DNA from: Lentzea cavernae
GTDB lineage: Bacteria > Actinomycetota > Actinomycetes > Mycobacteriales > Pseudonocardiaceae
Direction of reading: 5' to 3'
NCBI RefSeq assembly: GCF_014653695.1
Contig: NZ_BNAR01000003.1
Span: 329,528 to 393,527, forward strand
DNA length: 64,000 nt
Shown here: positions 15,487-25,496 of the stretch, in pieces
Position numbering within the stretch: position 1 is the first letter of the stretch
How the letters are laid out: every line of letters starts with the position of its first letter
Position numbers and translations under genes: made by a program
The notes under the pieces: model-generated
Told to the model about the DNA's origin: nothing
What the model saw: the letters and a program-made list of their open reading frames with translations, nothing else
Databases searched by the model: none

Positions 15487-16980
15487 TCAGCCGTGCGTCG
15501 GGAAGCCCAGGTTCACACCGTGCTGCTGCGGCCACCGCGCCGTGACGGCCTTGGCGCGCGTGTAGAACTTCACGCCCTCGGCCCCGTGCACGTGCGTGTC
15601 CCCGAACAGCGAGTCCTTCCACCCGCCGAACGAGTAGTAGGCCATCGGCACGGGGATCGGCACGTTGATGCCGACCATCCCGACCTGCACCCGGCGCTGG
15701 TACTCGCGGGCGGCGAGCCCGTCACCGGTGTAGATCGCGGTCCCGTTGCCGTACGGGTTGGCGTTCACCAGCTCCAAGGCGTCCTCGAACGTCTCGGCGC
15801 GCACGACGGTCAGCACCGGCCCGAAGATCTCGTCGGTGTAGATCGTCATGTCGGGCGTGACGTGGTCGAACAACGTCGGCGCGAGCCAGAATCCGCCCGG
15901 CGCACCCTCGGGCGCGTACCCGCGCCCGTCGACGACCAGCGACGCACCGGCGGCCTCACCCGCGTCCACATAGGACCGCACGCGGTCCCGGTGCACGCCG
16001 GTGACCAACGGCCCCATCTGCGCGGCGGGATCGGTGCCCGGCAGCACGGACGGGTGCAGCTCGCGGGTCCGCGAAGCGATCTTCTCGACCAGCGAGTCGC
16101 CCGCCGGGCCCACGGCCACGACGACCGAGATCGCCATGCAGCGCTCGCCCGCGGAGCCGTAACCGGCCGAAACGGCCGCGTCGGCGGCCACGTCGAGGTC
16201 GGCGTCGGGCAGCACGACCATGTGGTTCTTGGCGCCGCCGAGGGCCTGCACGCGCTTGCCGGCCGCCGTGCCGCGCGAGTAGACGTGCCGGGCGATGGGA
16301 GTCGAGCCGACGAACGACGCCGCGGCGACGTCGGGGTGGTCCAGCAGCGCGTTGACCGCGAAGGCGTCGCCCTGCAGGACGTTCAGCACGCCGTCGGGCA
16401 GACCGGCCTCCTGGAACAGCTCGGCCAGCCTGAGAGAAGCGGACGGATCGCGTTCGGAAGGCTTCAACACGAACGTGTTCCCGGTCGCGATGGCGATGGG
16501 GAACATCCACATCGGCACCATCACGGGGAAGTTGAACGGCGTGATGCCCGCGACGACGCCCAGGGGCTGCCGCAGCGAGTACGCGTCGACGCCGCGCGAG
16601 ACCTGTTCGGAGTGCTCGCCCTTCAGCAGCTGCGGGATGCCGCAGGCGAACTCGACGACCTCCAGGCCGCGCTGCACCTCACCGGCCGCGTCGGAGAGCA
16701 CCTTGCCGTGCTCGGACGTGATGATCGCGGCGAGCTCGTCGCGGTGCGTGTGCAGCAGGTGGCGGTACTCGAAGAGGATCCGGGAGCGCGTCGACAGCGA
16801 CGACTCCGACCACGACTGCGCCGCCTTCAGCGACGAGGACACCGCGAGGTCGACGTCGGCCTGCTCGGCGAGCACGACCTGTGCGGCCACCTCGCCCGTG
16901 GCGGGGTTGAAGACGTCAGAGGTCCGGGACGACACCCCGCTGGTGCGGGCGCCGTCGATCCAGTGGGGGATGGTGCTCAA
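15487..16980 (-). CDS. mmsA: CoA-acylating methylmalonate-semialdehyde dehydrogenase (IolA/MmsA)
   Basis: A 497-residue aldehyde dehydrogenase that oxidises malonate or methylmalonate semialdehyde with NAD and CoA to acetyl- or propionyl-CoA. It is the last step of myo-inositol breakdown. Motifs are ITPFNFPVMVPMWMFPIA (family-specific), the NAD-binding FVGSTPIARHVYSRG, the catalytic Cys in GSAGERCMAISVVV, and the C-terminal FGGWKDSLFGD. The start is a TTG overlapping the LacI stop by four bases (TTGA), which ties its translation to the regulator. Confidence 0.93.
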   Translation of the reverse strand: MSTIPHWIDGARTSGVSSRTSDVFNPATGEVAAQVVLAEQADVDLAVSSSLKAAQSWSESSLSTRSRILFEYRHLLHTHRDELAAIITSEHGKVLSDAAGEVQRGLEVVEFACGIPQLLKGEHSEQVSRGVDAYSLRQPLGVVAGITPFNFPVMVPMWMFPIAIATGNTFVLKPSERDPSASLRLAELFQEAGLPDGVLNVLQGDAFAVNALLDHPDVAAASFVGSTPIARHVYSRGTAAGKRVQALGGAKNHMVVLPDADLDVAADAAVSAGYGSAGERCMAISVVVAVGPAGDSLVEKIASRTRELHPSVLPGTDPAAQMGPLVTGVHRDRVRSYVDAGEAAGASLVVDGRGYAPEGAPGGFWLAPTLFDHVTPDMTIYTDEIFGPVLTVVRAETFEDALELVNANPYGNGTAIYTGDGLAAREYQRRVQVGMVGINVPIPVPMAYYSFGGWKDSLFGDTHVHGAEGVKFYTRAKAVTARWPQQHGVNLGFPTHG

Positions 16981-17978
16981 CGCGGTCCTCCTGGGGGAGC
17001 GGTCGTACTCCGAACAACGAGTGAGGGGGTGAGGAGATGGCGCACGGGTTCGGTGCGCTCTTCGCGAACGCGCTGCAGAAGCGCGTCGGCGGCCAACCGG
17101 CCGAACTCGGCACGGGGCTGGTCGATCGTGGTCAGCGAGACGTGGCGCAGAGCCGCCAGCGACGTGTTGTCGTACCCCACGACGGAGACGTCGTGAGGCA
17201 CGCGCAGGCCGGCGTCCTCCAAAGCCGAAATGGCACCGACGGCGTTGAAGTCGTTGCAGGACAGGATGGCCGTCGGCAGAGCGTCCGAGGTGATCAGCGA
17301 ACGGATGGCGCGCGCACCGGCGGCATCGGTGTACTCGGACGACACGACCTGCGGCACGAGCCCGTGCGCTTCCATCGCGGCGACGTACCCGCGTCGGCGA
17401 GGACCGGCCTGAGTGCCCTCACCACCATCCAGATGAGCAATCCGCTGATGTCCCAGGGAAACCAGGTGGTCGACGGCCAGTCGTGCGCCGACCTCGCCGT
17501 CGTCGTTCACGGTGTCCACATCGGACACGCGGGACGACCGGGCCACCAAGACCACGGGAAGCTGTTCCGCCGCTTTGCCGATGGCGGTCGCGGGTACGAC
17601 CGGCGACAGCAGGATCAACCCGGCGGGGCGGAAGGACAGCAGCGACTCCAGGGCCCGGCGCTCGCGGGCGGGAGAGCGGCCACCGGTGTTGATGATGACG
17701 TCGAACCCCTGCTCGCGCGCCACCTCGTCGATGCCGTCCACGACCTCCGCGAAGAACGCGTTGTGCAGGTCGGACACCATCACGCCGAGAACTGTCGACG
17801 TGCGCGAGGCCAGCGACCGCGCCATGGCGTGCGGCGAGTACCCCAGCTCCTCCGCGGCCTTCAACACGGCGCTGCGTCGCAACTCGCTCACCTTGGGTGA
17901 ACCGCGCATCACCAGTGACACCAGGGCACGGGACACACCCGCGCGCAGAGCGACGTCTTCCATCGTCGGCCTGACCAC
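16977..17978 (-). CDS. LacI-family repressor of the inositol cluster
   Basis: A 333-residue regulator with an N-terminal LacI HTH (TMEDVALRAGVSRALVSLVMRG) and hinge helix (SPHAMARSLASRTS). A periplasmic-binding-protein-like sensor domain follows (VLGVMVSDLHNAFFAEVVDGI to IDQPRAEFGRLAADALL). The GTG at 17978 follows GGGGAGGT and is preferred to starts further up. It is transcribed with mmsA, away from the iol operon, and twin LacI-type operators lie about 50-80 bases upstream. Inositol or a catabolite is the likely inducer, from context. Confidence 0.9.
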   Translation of the reverse strand: MVRPTMEDVALRAGVSRALVSLVMRGSPKVSELRRSAVLKAAEELGYSPHAMARSLASRTSTVLGVMVSDLHNAFFAEVVDGIDEVAREQGFDVIINTGGRSPARERRALESLLSFRPAGLILLSPVVPATAIGKAAEQLPVVLVARSSRVSDVDTVNDDGEVGARLAVDHLVSLGHQRIAHLDGGEGTQAGPRRRGYVAAMEAHGLVPQVVSSEYTDAAGARAIRSLITSDALPTAILSCNDFNAVGAISALEDAGLRVPHDVSVVGYDNTSLAALRHVSLTTIDQPRAEFGRLAADALLQRVREERTEPVRHLLTPSLVVRSTTAPPGGPR

Positions 17979-18024
17979 CTGACACCACCTCCCCTCTTGA
18001 CACCCTGTGGCCGAAGTTACAGCA

Positions 18025-18055
18025 TTAGAGCGCTCCAACCAATAGAGCGCTCTAA
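18025..18055. promoter_or_regulatory. Twin LacI-type operators between lacI-mmsA and the iol operon
   Basis: Site 1 (18025-18038) is TTAGAGCGCTCCAA and site 2 (18042-18055) is ATAGAGCGCTCTAA. Each is built on the GAGCGCTC core typical of LacI-family operators, and their centres are 17 bases apart. Site 2 is a perfect palindrome over 12 bases. They can repress both divergent transcripts. Confidence 0.85.
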
Positions 18056-18087
18056 CACATCAAGCTCATGAACAGGGGAAACCTGCG

Positions 18088-19083
18088 ATGCGGATCGGAG
18101 TAGCGGGTGTCGGCAGGATCGGCACCATGCACGCCACCAACCTCGCCGCACTGGATCGGGTCGACGAGGTGCTCCTCTTCGACCCGGTGCCCGGTCGCGC
18201 AGCGCAGGCGTCAGCGGAGCTCGCCGGGACCAAGGCGGTCGACGACCTCGACACGCTCCTGGGCGACGTCGACGGCGTCCTGCTGGCCACCCCGACGAAC
18301 ACCCACCCCGAGATGCTGCGCGCGGCGATCGGCAGGGGCGTCCCGACGCTGTGCGAGAAGCCGATCGCGAGCGACGTCGCCGAGATGACCGCGCTGGTCG
18401 AGGACGTGGAGAAGTCGGGCGTCGAGGTGCTCGTCGGCTTCCAGCGCCGCTTCGACCCGGCGATCTACGAGCTCAACCGCCGCATCAAGGCGGGCGAGGT
18501 CGGTGACATCTACCTGGTCAGGGCCATCGGCAACGACGCGAACCCGCCGGACTTCTCCTACCTGCCGGCCTCCGGCGGCATCTTCCGCGACCTGCTGATC
18601 CACGACCTCGACTGCGTGCCGTGGCTCGTCGGCCAGAAGGTCGTCGAGGTCTACGCGTCCGGTTCCGTGCTGGTGCACCAGGCGTTCGCCGACGCCGACG
18701 ACGTCGACAACGCCGTCGTGATGCTGAAGTTCGAGGGCGGCGCGCACGCCACGCTGGCCGGCGGACGCCACGACCCGGTCGGCTACGACCACCGCATCGA
18801 GGTCATGGGCAGCAAGGACTCGCTGGTCGCGGGCGTCGACCCGCGCACCCCGCTGAACTCGCTGGAGCCCGGCGGTCACGTGGCCGGAGCGGACGCCTAC
18901 CCCGGCTTCCCGGAGCGCTTCCACCGCGCGTACGTCAACGAGATGAACCTGTTCACGCAGGTCATCAAGGGCGAGGTCGCGAATCCGTCCCCGGCGCGAG
19001 AGAGTTTGATCAGCCTCCGCCTGGCAGAAGCTTGTGAACAGTCGCGCCGCAGCGGCACACCGGTGAGGATCGAGGGGAACTAG
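18088..19083 (+). CDS. iolG: Inositol 2-dehydrogenase-type Gfo/Idh/MocA oxidoreductase
   Basis: A 331-residue NAD(P)-dependent dehydrogenase. It has the N-terminal Rossmann motif VGVAGVGRIGTMHATNL-type (residues 4-20), the CEKPIA motif that includes the catalytic Lys, and GGIFRDLLIHDLD, in which the substrate-binding Asp and His lie. It likely oxidises myo-inositol (or another isomer) to an inosose. It is first in the operon, 33 bases after the LacI operators. Other Gfo/Idh substrates are possible, but the cluster argues for inositol. Confidence 0.88.
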   Translation: MRIGVAGVGRIGTMHATNLAALDRVDEVLLFDPVPGRAAQASAELAGTKAVDDLDTLLGDVDGVLLATPTNTHPEMLRAAIGRGVPTLCEKPIASDVAEMTALVEDVEKSGVEVLVGFQRRFDPAIYELNRRIKAGEVGDIYLVRAIGNDANPPDFSYLPASGGIFRDLLIHDLDCVPWLVGQKVVEVYASGSVLVHQAFADADDVDNAVVMLKFEGGAHATLAGGRHDPVGYDHRIEVMGSKDSLVAGVDPRTPLNSLEPGGHVAGADAYPGFPERFHRAYVNEMNLFTQVIKGEVANPSPARESLISLRLAEACEQSRRSGTPVRIEGN

Positions 19084-19085
19084 GC

Positions 19086-19946
19086 ATGGCGAAGATCGCT
19101 GGGGCACCGATCTCCTGGGGTGTGTGCGAGGTACCGGGCTGGGGCACCGTGCTCCCGTCCGAGACGGTGCTGGGCGAGATGCACGCCCTCGGCCTCACCG
19201 CCACCGAACTGGGCCCGCCCGACTACCTGCCGGCCGACCCCGCAGCGTTGAAGACGCTGCTGAGCGGACACGAACTGACGCTGGTCGGCGGCTTCCTGGC
19301 CGTCACCCTGCACACGGACGTCCAGTCCACTCTGGACGAGGCGGACCGCGTCGCCGCGATCCTGAAGGCCGGTGGCGCCGAGGTGCTCGTCCTCGCCGCG
19401 GCCACGGGCCTCGACGGCTACGACGAGACGCCGAAGCTCACCGACGACGAGTGGAAGACGCTCGTCGGCACCTGCGCGAAGATCCGCGAGATCGCCGCCG
19501 GGCACGGCCTCAGGACCGTGCTGCACCCGCACGTGGGCACCCACGTCGAGCGGGAGGCGGAGGTCGACAGGTTCCTCGCGGACTCCGATCTCCAGCTCTG
19601 CCTGGACACCGGCCACCTCCTCATCGGTGGCACGGACCCGGTCGAGCTGGCGCGCCGCCACCCGGACCGGATCGGCCACGTGCACCTCAAGGACGTGCGT
19701 GGCGAGATCGCGGCGAAGGTGCGCGGCGGCGAGCTCAGTTACACCGATGCCGTGGAACAGGGCATCTACGTGCCGCTCGGGGACGGCGACGTGGACGTGG
19801 AAGCGCTGGTGCAGTCCGTTCAAGAGGCGGGCTACACCGGTTGGTTCGTCCTTGAGCAAGATACTCAGCTCAAGGACGGAAGTCCGGTGGACAAGCCACT
19901 TCAGGACACCGCGCGCAGTCTTGCGCACCTCAGCAAGATCCTCTGA
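19086..19946 (+). CDS. Inosose dehydratase/isomerase-like TIM-barrel protein (IolE type)
   Basis: A 286-residue xylose-isomerase-like (AP endonuclease 2) barrel. Visible features are the APISWGVCEVPGWG start typical of IolE, and metal-site segments VLHPHVGTHVE, LCLDTGHLLIGG, HVHLKDV and WFVLEQD. IolE removes water from 2-keto-myo-inositol, and an IolI-like isomerase is the alternative. It begins 2 bases after iolG. Confidence 0.85.
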   Translation: MAKIAGAPISWGVCEVPGWGTVLPSETVLGEMHALGLTATELGPPDYLPADPAALKTLLSGHELTLVGGFLAVTLHTDVQSTLDEADRVAAILKAGGAEVLVLAAATGLDGYDETPKLTDDEWKTLVGTCAKIREIAAGHGLRTVLHPHVGTHVEREAEVDRFLADSDLQLCLDTGHLLIGGTDPVELARRHPDRIGHVHLKDVRGEIAAKVRGGELSYTDAVEQGIYVPLGDGDVDVEALVQSVQEAGYTGWFVLEQDTQLKDGSPVDKPLQDTARSLAHLSKIL

Positions 19947-19960
19947 AGGGACTGGAGACG

Positions 19961-20950
19961 ATGAAGTCTCGTCTGGTTCTCCGTGCGGGCGTCGCGCTCG
20001 CCGGTGTTGCTCTGCTGGCCGCGTGCAGCGGTCCCACCGGTACTCAGAACACCCAGGACACCGGGAGCAACAACAGCTCGCAGGCCTCGGGCGACCTCAA
20101 GGTCTCCGTCATCACGCACGGCACCGCGGGTGACGCGTTCTGGAGCGTCGTGAAGGTCGGTGCCGAGGACGCGGGCAAGCAGCTCGGCGTCGGCGTCACC
20201 TACAACTCCGACGGCGACCCCGGCGCCCAGGCCAAGCTGATCGACAACGCCGTGTCGCAGAAGGTCGGCGGCATCGTGGTGTCGATGGCGAACCCGGACG
20301 CGCTCAAGACGTCCATCGAGAACGCGGTGAAGGCCGGCATCCCGGTCATCACGATCAACTCCGGCAGCGCGAAGAGCGCGGAGTTCGGTGCCATGGCGCA
20401 CGTCGGCCAGGAGGAGTCGATCGCCGGTGAGGAAGCCGGCAAGAAGCTCAAGGCCGCCGGCAAGACCAAGCTGCTCTGCGTGATCCACGAGGCCGGCAAC
20501 TCGGGCCTCAACCAGCGCTGCGACGGCGCCCGCTCCGGCTTCGGCGGCGCGGTGGAGAACCTGCAGGTCGACATCTCCAACCCGACCGACGTCGAGGCCC
20601 GCATCAAGGCCAAGCTGCAGTCCGACACCGCGGTCGACGGCGTGCTGGCGCTCAACCCGCAGGTCGCCGTGAACGCGGCGTCCGCCATCAAGGGTGCGAG
20701 CTCCAAGGCGCAGGTCGCGACGTTCGACCTCAACGCCGACGTGGTCAGCTCCATCAAGTCCGGCGAGGTGCTGTTCGCCGTCGACCAGCAGCAGTACCAG
20801 CAGGGCTACCTGCCGATCGTGATGCTGAAGCTCTTCAAGGACAACGCCAACACCCTCGGTGGCGGCAAGCCCGTCCTCACCGGTCCCGGCTTCGTCGACA
20901 AGTCCAACGTGGACAAGGTCGCGGAGTACGCCAAGAACGGCAAGAGGTAA
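19961..20950 (+). CDS. Sugar ABC transporter substrate-binding lipoprotein (inositol)
   Basis: A 329-residue lipoprotein. The signal peptide ends in lipobox LLAAC (Cys22 region), followed by a Ser/Asn/Gln-rich linker. A type I periplasmic binding fold of the ribose/inositol class follows ([60 protein letters not shown]). GGAG lies 6 bases before the ATG. With the permease and ATPase it forms a CUT2-type importer, and inositol is inferred from context. Confidence 0.88.
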   Translation: MKSRLVLRAGVALAGVALLAACSGPTGTQNTQDTGSNNSSQASGDLKVSVITHGTAGDAFWSVVKVGAEDAGKQLGVGVTYNSDGDPGAQAKLIDNAVSQKVGGIVVSMANPDALKTSIENAVKAGIPVITINSGSAKSAEFGAMAHVGQEESIAGEEAGKKLKAAGKTKLLCVIHEAGNSGLNQRCDGARSGFGGAVENLQVDISNPTDVEARIKAKLQSDTAVDGVLALNPQVAVNAASAIKGASSKAQVATFDLNADVVSSIKSGEVLFAVDQQQYQQGYLPIVMLKLFKDNANTLGGGKPVLTGPGFVDKSNVDKVAEYAKNGKR

Positions 20951-20964
20951 GGGAAGGCGGGGAG

Positions 20965-22014
20965 ATGACCGTGACAGCCACAGCTCCACCGGCTGCCGAC
21001 GAACGGCTGGGCAAGCCGAGGGCGATGGATCAGCTGATCAAACGCCCCGAGATCGGCGCGATGCTCGGCGCACTGCTGGTGTTCCTGTTCTTCTCCGTGG
21101 TCACCGAGCAGTTCCTCAGCGTGGGAGGCGCGGCCACCTGGCTGGACGACGCCTCCATGCTCGGGATCATGGCGGTCGCGGTGGCGATGCTCATGATCGG
21201 CGGCGAGTTCGACCTGTCCGCCGGTGTCATGACCGCGTCCACCGCGCTCGTCACGGCTCTCCTCGCCACCCAGCTCGGACTCAACGTCTGGCTGGCGTTG
21301 CTGGTGTCGCTCGCGTTCGCGCTGGGCGTGGGCGCTTTGAACGGTTGGCTCGTGATGCGCACGGGCCTGCCGAGCTTCATCGTGACGCTGGGCAGCTTCC
21401 TGGCGTTGCAGGGCCTCAACCTCGGCGTCACGCGCCTGGTGACGGGCAGCGTGCAGGTGTCGGGCATGCGGGAGGCGGCCGGGTACGAGTCGGCAGGCTT
21501 CCTGTTCGCCTCGACGTTCCAGATCGGCGGCACGAGCTTCTACGTGTCGATCATCTGGTGGGTCCTGTTCACCGTCGTCGCCTCGACCGTGCTGATGCGC
21601 ACCAGGTTCGGCAACTGGATCTTCGCGATCGGCGGTGCCGCGCAGAGTTCCCGCGCGGTCGGCGTGCCGGTCGTGCGGTCGAAGATCCTGCTGTTCATGA
21701 CGACGGCGTTCGCCGCGTGGCTCGTCGGCTCGATCAACATCCTGCGGTACGCGAGCGTGCAGGCGAACCAGGGCATCGGCCTCGAGTTCCAGTACATCAT
21801 CGCGGCCGTGATCGGCGGGTGCCTGCTCACCGGCGGCTTCGGCTCCGCGGTGGGTGCGGCGATCGGCGCGCTGATCTTCGGCATGGCCCGGCAGGGCATC
21901 GTCTACGCCGGCTGGAACAGCGACTGGTTCCAGCTGTTCCTCGGCGTGATGCTGCTGGCGGCCGTGCTGGTCAACAACATGCTGCGCCGCCGGGCGGAAA
22001 GGGTCAGGCGATGA
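20965..22014 (+). CDS. Sugar ABC transporter permease (inositol)
   Basis: A 349-residue polytopic membrane protein of the CUT2 (RbsC-like) family with about ten transmembrane helices. It has the characteristic [17 protein letters not shown] segment near residue 75 and [17 protein letters not shown]. The C-terminal ATPase-coupling region is [24 protein letters not shown]. It follows the binding protein by 14 bases and overlaps the ATPase start by 4 bases. Confidence 0.9.
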   Translation: MTVTATAPPAADERLGKPRAMDQLIKRPEIGAMLGALLVFLFFSVVTEQFLSVGGAATWLDDASMLGIMAVAVAMLMIGGEFDLSAGVMTASTALVTALLATQLGLNVWLALLVSLAFALGVGALNGWLVMRTGLPSFIVTLGSFLALQGLNLGVTRLVTGSVQVSGMREAAGYESAGFLFASTFQIGGTSFYVSIIWWVLFTVVASTVLMRTRFGNWIFAIGGAAQSSRAVGVPVVRSKILLFMTTAFAAWLVGSINILRYASVQANQGIGLEFQYIIAAVIGGCLLTGGFGSAVGAAIGALIFGMARQGIVYAGWNSDWFQLFLGVMLLAAVLVNNMLRRRAERVRR

Positions 22015-22781
22015 CGTCCCTCATCGAGACCGAGAACATCGGCAAGACCTACGGCAGCGTCATCGCGCTGAGCGAGGTGTCCACCGTGGTCAACGCGGGT
22101 GAGGTCACCTGCGTGCTCGGCGACAACGGCGCCGGCAAGTCGACGTTGATCAAGATCCTGGCCGGTGTCCACCAGCACGACCAGGGCTCGTTCAGGGTCG
22201 AGGGCGAGGAGATCAAGTTCTCGTCGCCCCGCGAGGCCTTGGACCACGGCATCGCGACCGTGTACCAGGACCTCGCGGTCGTGCCGCTGATGTCGGTGTG
22301 GCGCAACTTCTTCCTGGGTTCCGAGCCGACGACCAGGTTCGGTTTCCTGGACAGCAAGAAGGGCAAGGCGGTCACCAAGAAGGCGTTGTCCGACATGGGC
22401 ATCGACCTGCGCGACGTCGAGCAGCCGGTCGGCACGCTGTCCGGCGGTGAACGGCAGTGCGTCGCCATCGCCCGAGCCGTGCACTTCGGCGCCAAGGTGC
22501 TGATCCTGGACGAGCCGACGGCGGCGCTGGGCGTGAAGCAGGCCGGTGTGGTGCTGAAGTACGTGGCCCAGGCGCGTGATCGCGGTCTCGGCGTCGTGCT
22601 GATCACGCACAACCCGCACCACGCCTACCCGGTCGGCAACCGGTTCCTGCTCCTCAAGCGGGGCCGCGCGCTCGGCAGCTACGAGAAGTCCGAGATCGAC
22701 ATCAACGAGCTCACGCGGCAGATGGCGGGCGGTGCCGAGCTCGAAGCGCTGGAGCACGAGCTGCGGGGTGTCGAGGCGTGA
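22011..22781 (+). CDS. Sugar ABC transporter ATP-binding protein (inositol)
   Basis: A 256-residue single nucleotide-binding domain with Walker [11 protein letters not shown]-loop [12 protein letters not shown], signature LSGGERQ, Walker [12 protein letters not shown] and H-loop [11 protein letters not shown]2 systems often use a fused double ATPase of about 500 residues. Here it is a single domain, so a homodimer is expected. It overlaps both the permease and the iolC gene by 4 bases. Confidence 0.9.
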   Translation: MTSLIETENIGKTYGSVIALSEVSTVVNAGEVTCVLGDNGAGKSTLIKILAGVHQHDQGSFRVEGEEIKFSSPREALDHGIATVYQDLAVVPLMSVWRNFFLGSEPTTRFGFLDSKKGKAVTKKALSDMGIDLRDVEQPVGTLSGGERQCVAIARAVHFGAKVLILDEPTAALGVKQAGVVLKYVAQARDRGLGVVLITHNPHHAYPVGNRFLLLKRGRALGSYEKSEIDINELTRQMAGGAELEALEHELRGVEA

Positions 22782-23710
22782 CGTCCCTGGAAGTGCTGAC
22801 CGTCGGCCGGGTCGGCGTCGACCTCTACCCGGAGCAGTCCGGGGTGCCCCTGGCCCAGGTCAGCACCTTCGCCAAGTCGCTCGGCGGGACCGCGACCAAC
22901 GTCGCGGTCGCCGCCGCGCGCCTCGGCCGTCGTGCCGGCGTGCTCACGAAGGTCGGCCCGGACGGCTTCGGCACCTACGTCCGCGAGGCGCTGGAGGGCT
23001 TCGGCGTGTCGTCGGAGTACGTCGGCACCTCACCGGACCTGCTGACACCGGTGGTGTTCTGCGAGCTCAACCCGCCCGCGGACCCGCCGTTGCTGTTCTA
23101 CCGCCTGCCGACCGCGCCGGACCTGACCATCGGCGAGGACGACGTGCCGTGGTCGCTGGTGCGCGACGTCCCGCTGTTGTGGGTGACGGGCACGGGCGTT
23201 TCGGCAGAGCCGTCCCGTGGTTCGCAACGGATGATGCTGGCTTCACGGGCCCGCAACGGTCACACCGTGCTGGACTTGGACTACCGGCCGATGTTCTGGC
23301 CGGACGTGGAGACCGCGCGGACCGAGATCAGCTGGATGCTCGACCACGTGACGGTCGCCGTCGGCAACCGGACCGAGTGCGAGATCGCGGTCGGCACGTC
23401 CGATCCCGACGAGGCCGCCTCACGGCTGCTGGAGCACGGGATCTCGCTGGCGCTGGTCAAGAAGGGCGCCGAGGGCGTGCTCGTGGCCACGCCGGACGGG
23501 CGGTGGACGGTCGAGCCGAACCCGGTCGACGTCGTGTGCGGACTGGGCGCCGGAGACGCGTTCGGCGGGTCGCTGGCCCACGGACTGCTGTCCGGCTGGG
23601 ACCCGGTGAAGATCGCCCGCCACGCCAACGCGGCCGGCGCGATCGTGGCGTCCCGCCTGGCGTGCGCGGACGCGATGCCTGACCAGGAAGAGATCGAGGA
23701 ACTGCTGTGA
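22778..23710 (+). CDS. iolC: 5-dehydro-2-deoxygluconokinase
   Basis: A 310-residue PfkB-family kinase that phosphorylates 5-dehydro-2-deoxygluconate (DKG) in inositol catabolism. It shows the N-terminal [11 protein letters not shown] typical of Iol[18 protein letters not shown] (PfkB signature 1) and [17 protein letters not shown] (signature 2, catalytic Asp in GAGD). The GTG start overlaps the ATPase stop. It overlaps the aldolase-like gene by 4 bases. Confidence 0.92.
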   Translation: MTSLEVLTVGRVGVDLYPEQSGVPLAQVSTFAKSLGGTATNVAVAAARLGRRAGVLTKVGPDGFGTYVREALEGFGVSSEYVGTSPDLLTPVVFCELNPPADPPLLFYRLPTAPDLTIGEDDVPWSLVRDVPLLWVTGTGVSAEPSRGSQRMMLASRARNGHTVLDLDYRPMFWPDVETARTEISWMLDHVTVAVGNRTECEIAVGTSDPDEAASRLLEHGISLALVKKGAEGVLVATPDGRWTVEPNPVDVVCGLGAGDAFGGSLAHGLLSGWDPVKIARHANAAGAIVASRLACADAMPDQEEIEELL

Positions 23711-24612
23711 TCACCGACGGCCAGTGGCGCGAACTGTTGTGGCGGCGGGCGGAGGACCCCGGTTCGATCAGACGCGCCTACCAGTCCCGCAAGCGGCGCA
23801 ACTCGTTGCTGAACGGCAAGTCCACGCTGTTCCTGGTCGCGGCGGACCACCCGGCGCGCGGTGCGCTGGGCGTCGGCGGCGACCCGCTGGCGATGGCCGA
23901 CCGCCGCTCGTTGCTGGCCAGGTTGCTCACGGCGCTGGCGAATCCCGAGGTCGACGGCGTGCTCGGCACACCGGACGTGATCGAGGACCTGCTGCTGCTC
24001 GACGGCCTGGACGACCGCGTGGTCATCGGTTCGATGAACCGCGGTGGCCTGGCCGGTGCGGACTGGGAGATCGACGACAGGTTCACCGCGTACGACGCGT
24101 CGTCCATCGCGACGTTCGGCCTGGACGGCGGCAAGATGCTGCTGCGCCTGGTCGACTCGGACCCCGGCACGATCCCGACGCTGGAAGGCTGCGCGCGGGC
24201 CGTCACCGAACTCGCCGAGCACGGCCTGATGGCCATGGTCGAACCGTTGCCGTACAAGCGCGACCACAACGACAAGCTGGTGCTGCAGAAGGACGCCGCC
24301 GCTCTCTCGCGCGCTTCCGCCGTGGCTGCCGGGCTCGGCTCCACCTCGGCCTACACCTGGCTGAAGCTGCCCGCGCCGGAGGAGCCGGAGGTCGTGCTGG
24401 ACACCACGGCCCTGCCCGCGTTGGTGCTCGGTGGTGTGCCGTCGGCGAATCCCGCGGACGACCTCGCGTCGTGGGGCCGTTCGCTGAAGCACCCCACCGT
24501 GCGCGGTCTGGTCGTCGGCCGTGCGTTGCTCTACCCGCCGGACGGTGACGTGGCCGCCGCCGTCGCCGCCGCCGCCGAAATCCTCCGTACCGCGAAGGGG
24601 ATCACGGAATGA
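23707..24612 (+). CDS. TIM-barrel aldolase-like protein of inositol clusters (Cgl0159 type)
   Basis: A 301-residue (beta/alpha)8 protein resembling the Cgl0159 family that sits next to iolC in actinobacterial inositol clusters. Visible features are FLVAADHPARGALGV, DGVLGTPDVIEDLLLLDGL and GLMAMVEPLPYKRD, then TWLKLPAPEEPE, in which a conserved Lys could be the Schiff-base residue. It most likely cleaves DKG 6-phosphate to malonate semialdehyde and dihydroxyacetone phosphate in place of a classical IolJ (inference). It is embedded with 4-base overlaps on both sides. Confidence 0.8.
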   Translation: MITDGQWRELLWRRAEDPGSIRRAYQSRKRRNSLLNGKSTLFLVAADHPARGALGVGGDPLAMADRRSLLARLLTALANPEVDGVLGTPDVIEDLLLLDGLDDRVVIGSMNRGGLAGADWEIDDRFTAYDASSIATFGLDGGKMLLRLVDSDPGTIPTLEGCARAVTELAEHGLMAMVEPLPYKRDHNDKLVLQKDAAALSRASAVAAGLGSTSAYTWLKLPAPEEPEVVLDTTALPALVLGGVPSANPADDLASWGRSLKHPTVRGLVVGRALLYPPDGDVAAAVAAAAEILRTAKGITE

Positions 24613-25496
24613 CCCTGCACCGTCCACACGGGACGCTCTCGACCTCCGGCGACGTCATCTCGCTGACGCCGGAGGACGCGGGCTGGACCTACACCGGTCT
24701 GCGCGTGCTGCGGATCGAGGCAGGCGGGTCGCGCACGGTCGAGACCGGCGAGTTCGAGGCGTTCGTGCTGCCGCTGGCCGGGTCGCTGGTGGTCGAGGTC
24801 GACTCCGAGCGGTTCGAGCTGCAGGGCCGTGACTCGGTGTTCACCCGCGTCACGGACTTCGCCTACGTGCCGCGTGACGCCTCGGTCGTCCTGTCCTCTG
24901 TGGACGTATGCGAGGTCGCTCTGCCCATGGCGCGGTGCGAGAACAGGCTCGAGCCGAAGTACGGCCCGGCCGACGGCGTGCCCGTCGAGGTGCGCGGCTC
25001 CAGCAACGCGACCCGCCAGGTCACGAACTTCGGCACGCCGGGCGTGTGGGACCACGCGGACAAGCTCAACGCGTGCGAGCTCATCACCCCGGACGGCAAC
25101 TGGTCCTCGTACCCGCCGCACAAGCACGACTCCTCGGAGCCGTGCGAGGTCGAGAACGAGGAGATCTACTACTTCCGCATCGCCGATCGGGACCAGATCA
25201 CCCCGTCCCGCACCGGTTTCGGCTTCCACCGCACGTACACCGGCGACGGCACGATCGACGAGGACGTGACCGTGCGGGACGGCGACGTCTTCCTGATCCC
25301 GCGCGGCTACCACGGTCCGTGCGTCGCGGCGCCGGGTTATCCCATGTACTACCTGAACGTGCTGGCCGGTCCGGGCCCCGAGCGCTCGATGGCGTTCTGC
25401 GACGACCCGGCCCACACCTGGATCCGGGACAGCTGGGCGAGCCAGGAACTCGATCCCCGTTGCCCGGTCACGACTGCCGAGGGGCGGGTCAAGTGA
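24609..25496 (+). CDS. iolB: 5-deoxy-glucuronate isomerase
   Basis: A 295-residue bicupin that converts 5-deoxyglucuronate to DKG. Motifs include the metal-binding SSYPPHKHD near residue 170 with a downstream E in EVENEEIYYFRI, and VRDGDVFLIPRGYHGPCVAAPGYPMYYLNVLAGP. Length and motifs match IolB. It overlaps the aldolase-like gene and iolD by 4 and 4 bases. Confidence 0.95.
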   Translation: MTLHRPHGTLSTSGDVISLTPEDAGWTYTGLRVLRIEAGGSRTVETGEFEAFVLPLAGSLVVEVDSERFELQGRDSVFTRVTDFAYVPRDASVVLSSVDVCEVALPMARCENRLEPKYGPADGVPVEVRGSSNATRQVTNFGTPGVWDHADKLNACELITPDGNWSSYPPHKHDSSEPCEVENEEIYYFRIADRDQITPSRTGFGFHRTYTGDGTIDEDVTVRDGDVFLIPRGYHGPCVAAPGYPMYYLNVLAGPGPERSMAFCDDPAHTWIRDSWASQELDPRCPVTTAEGRVK

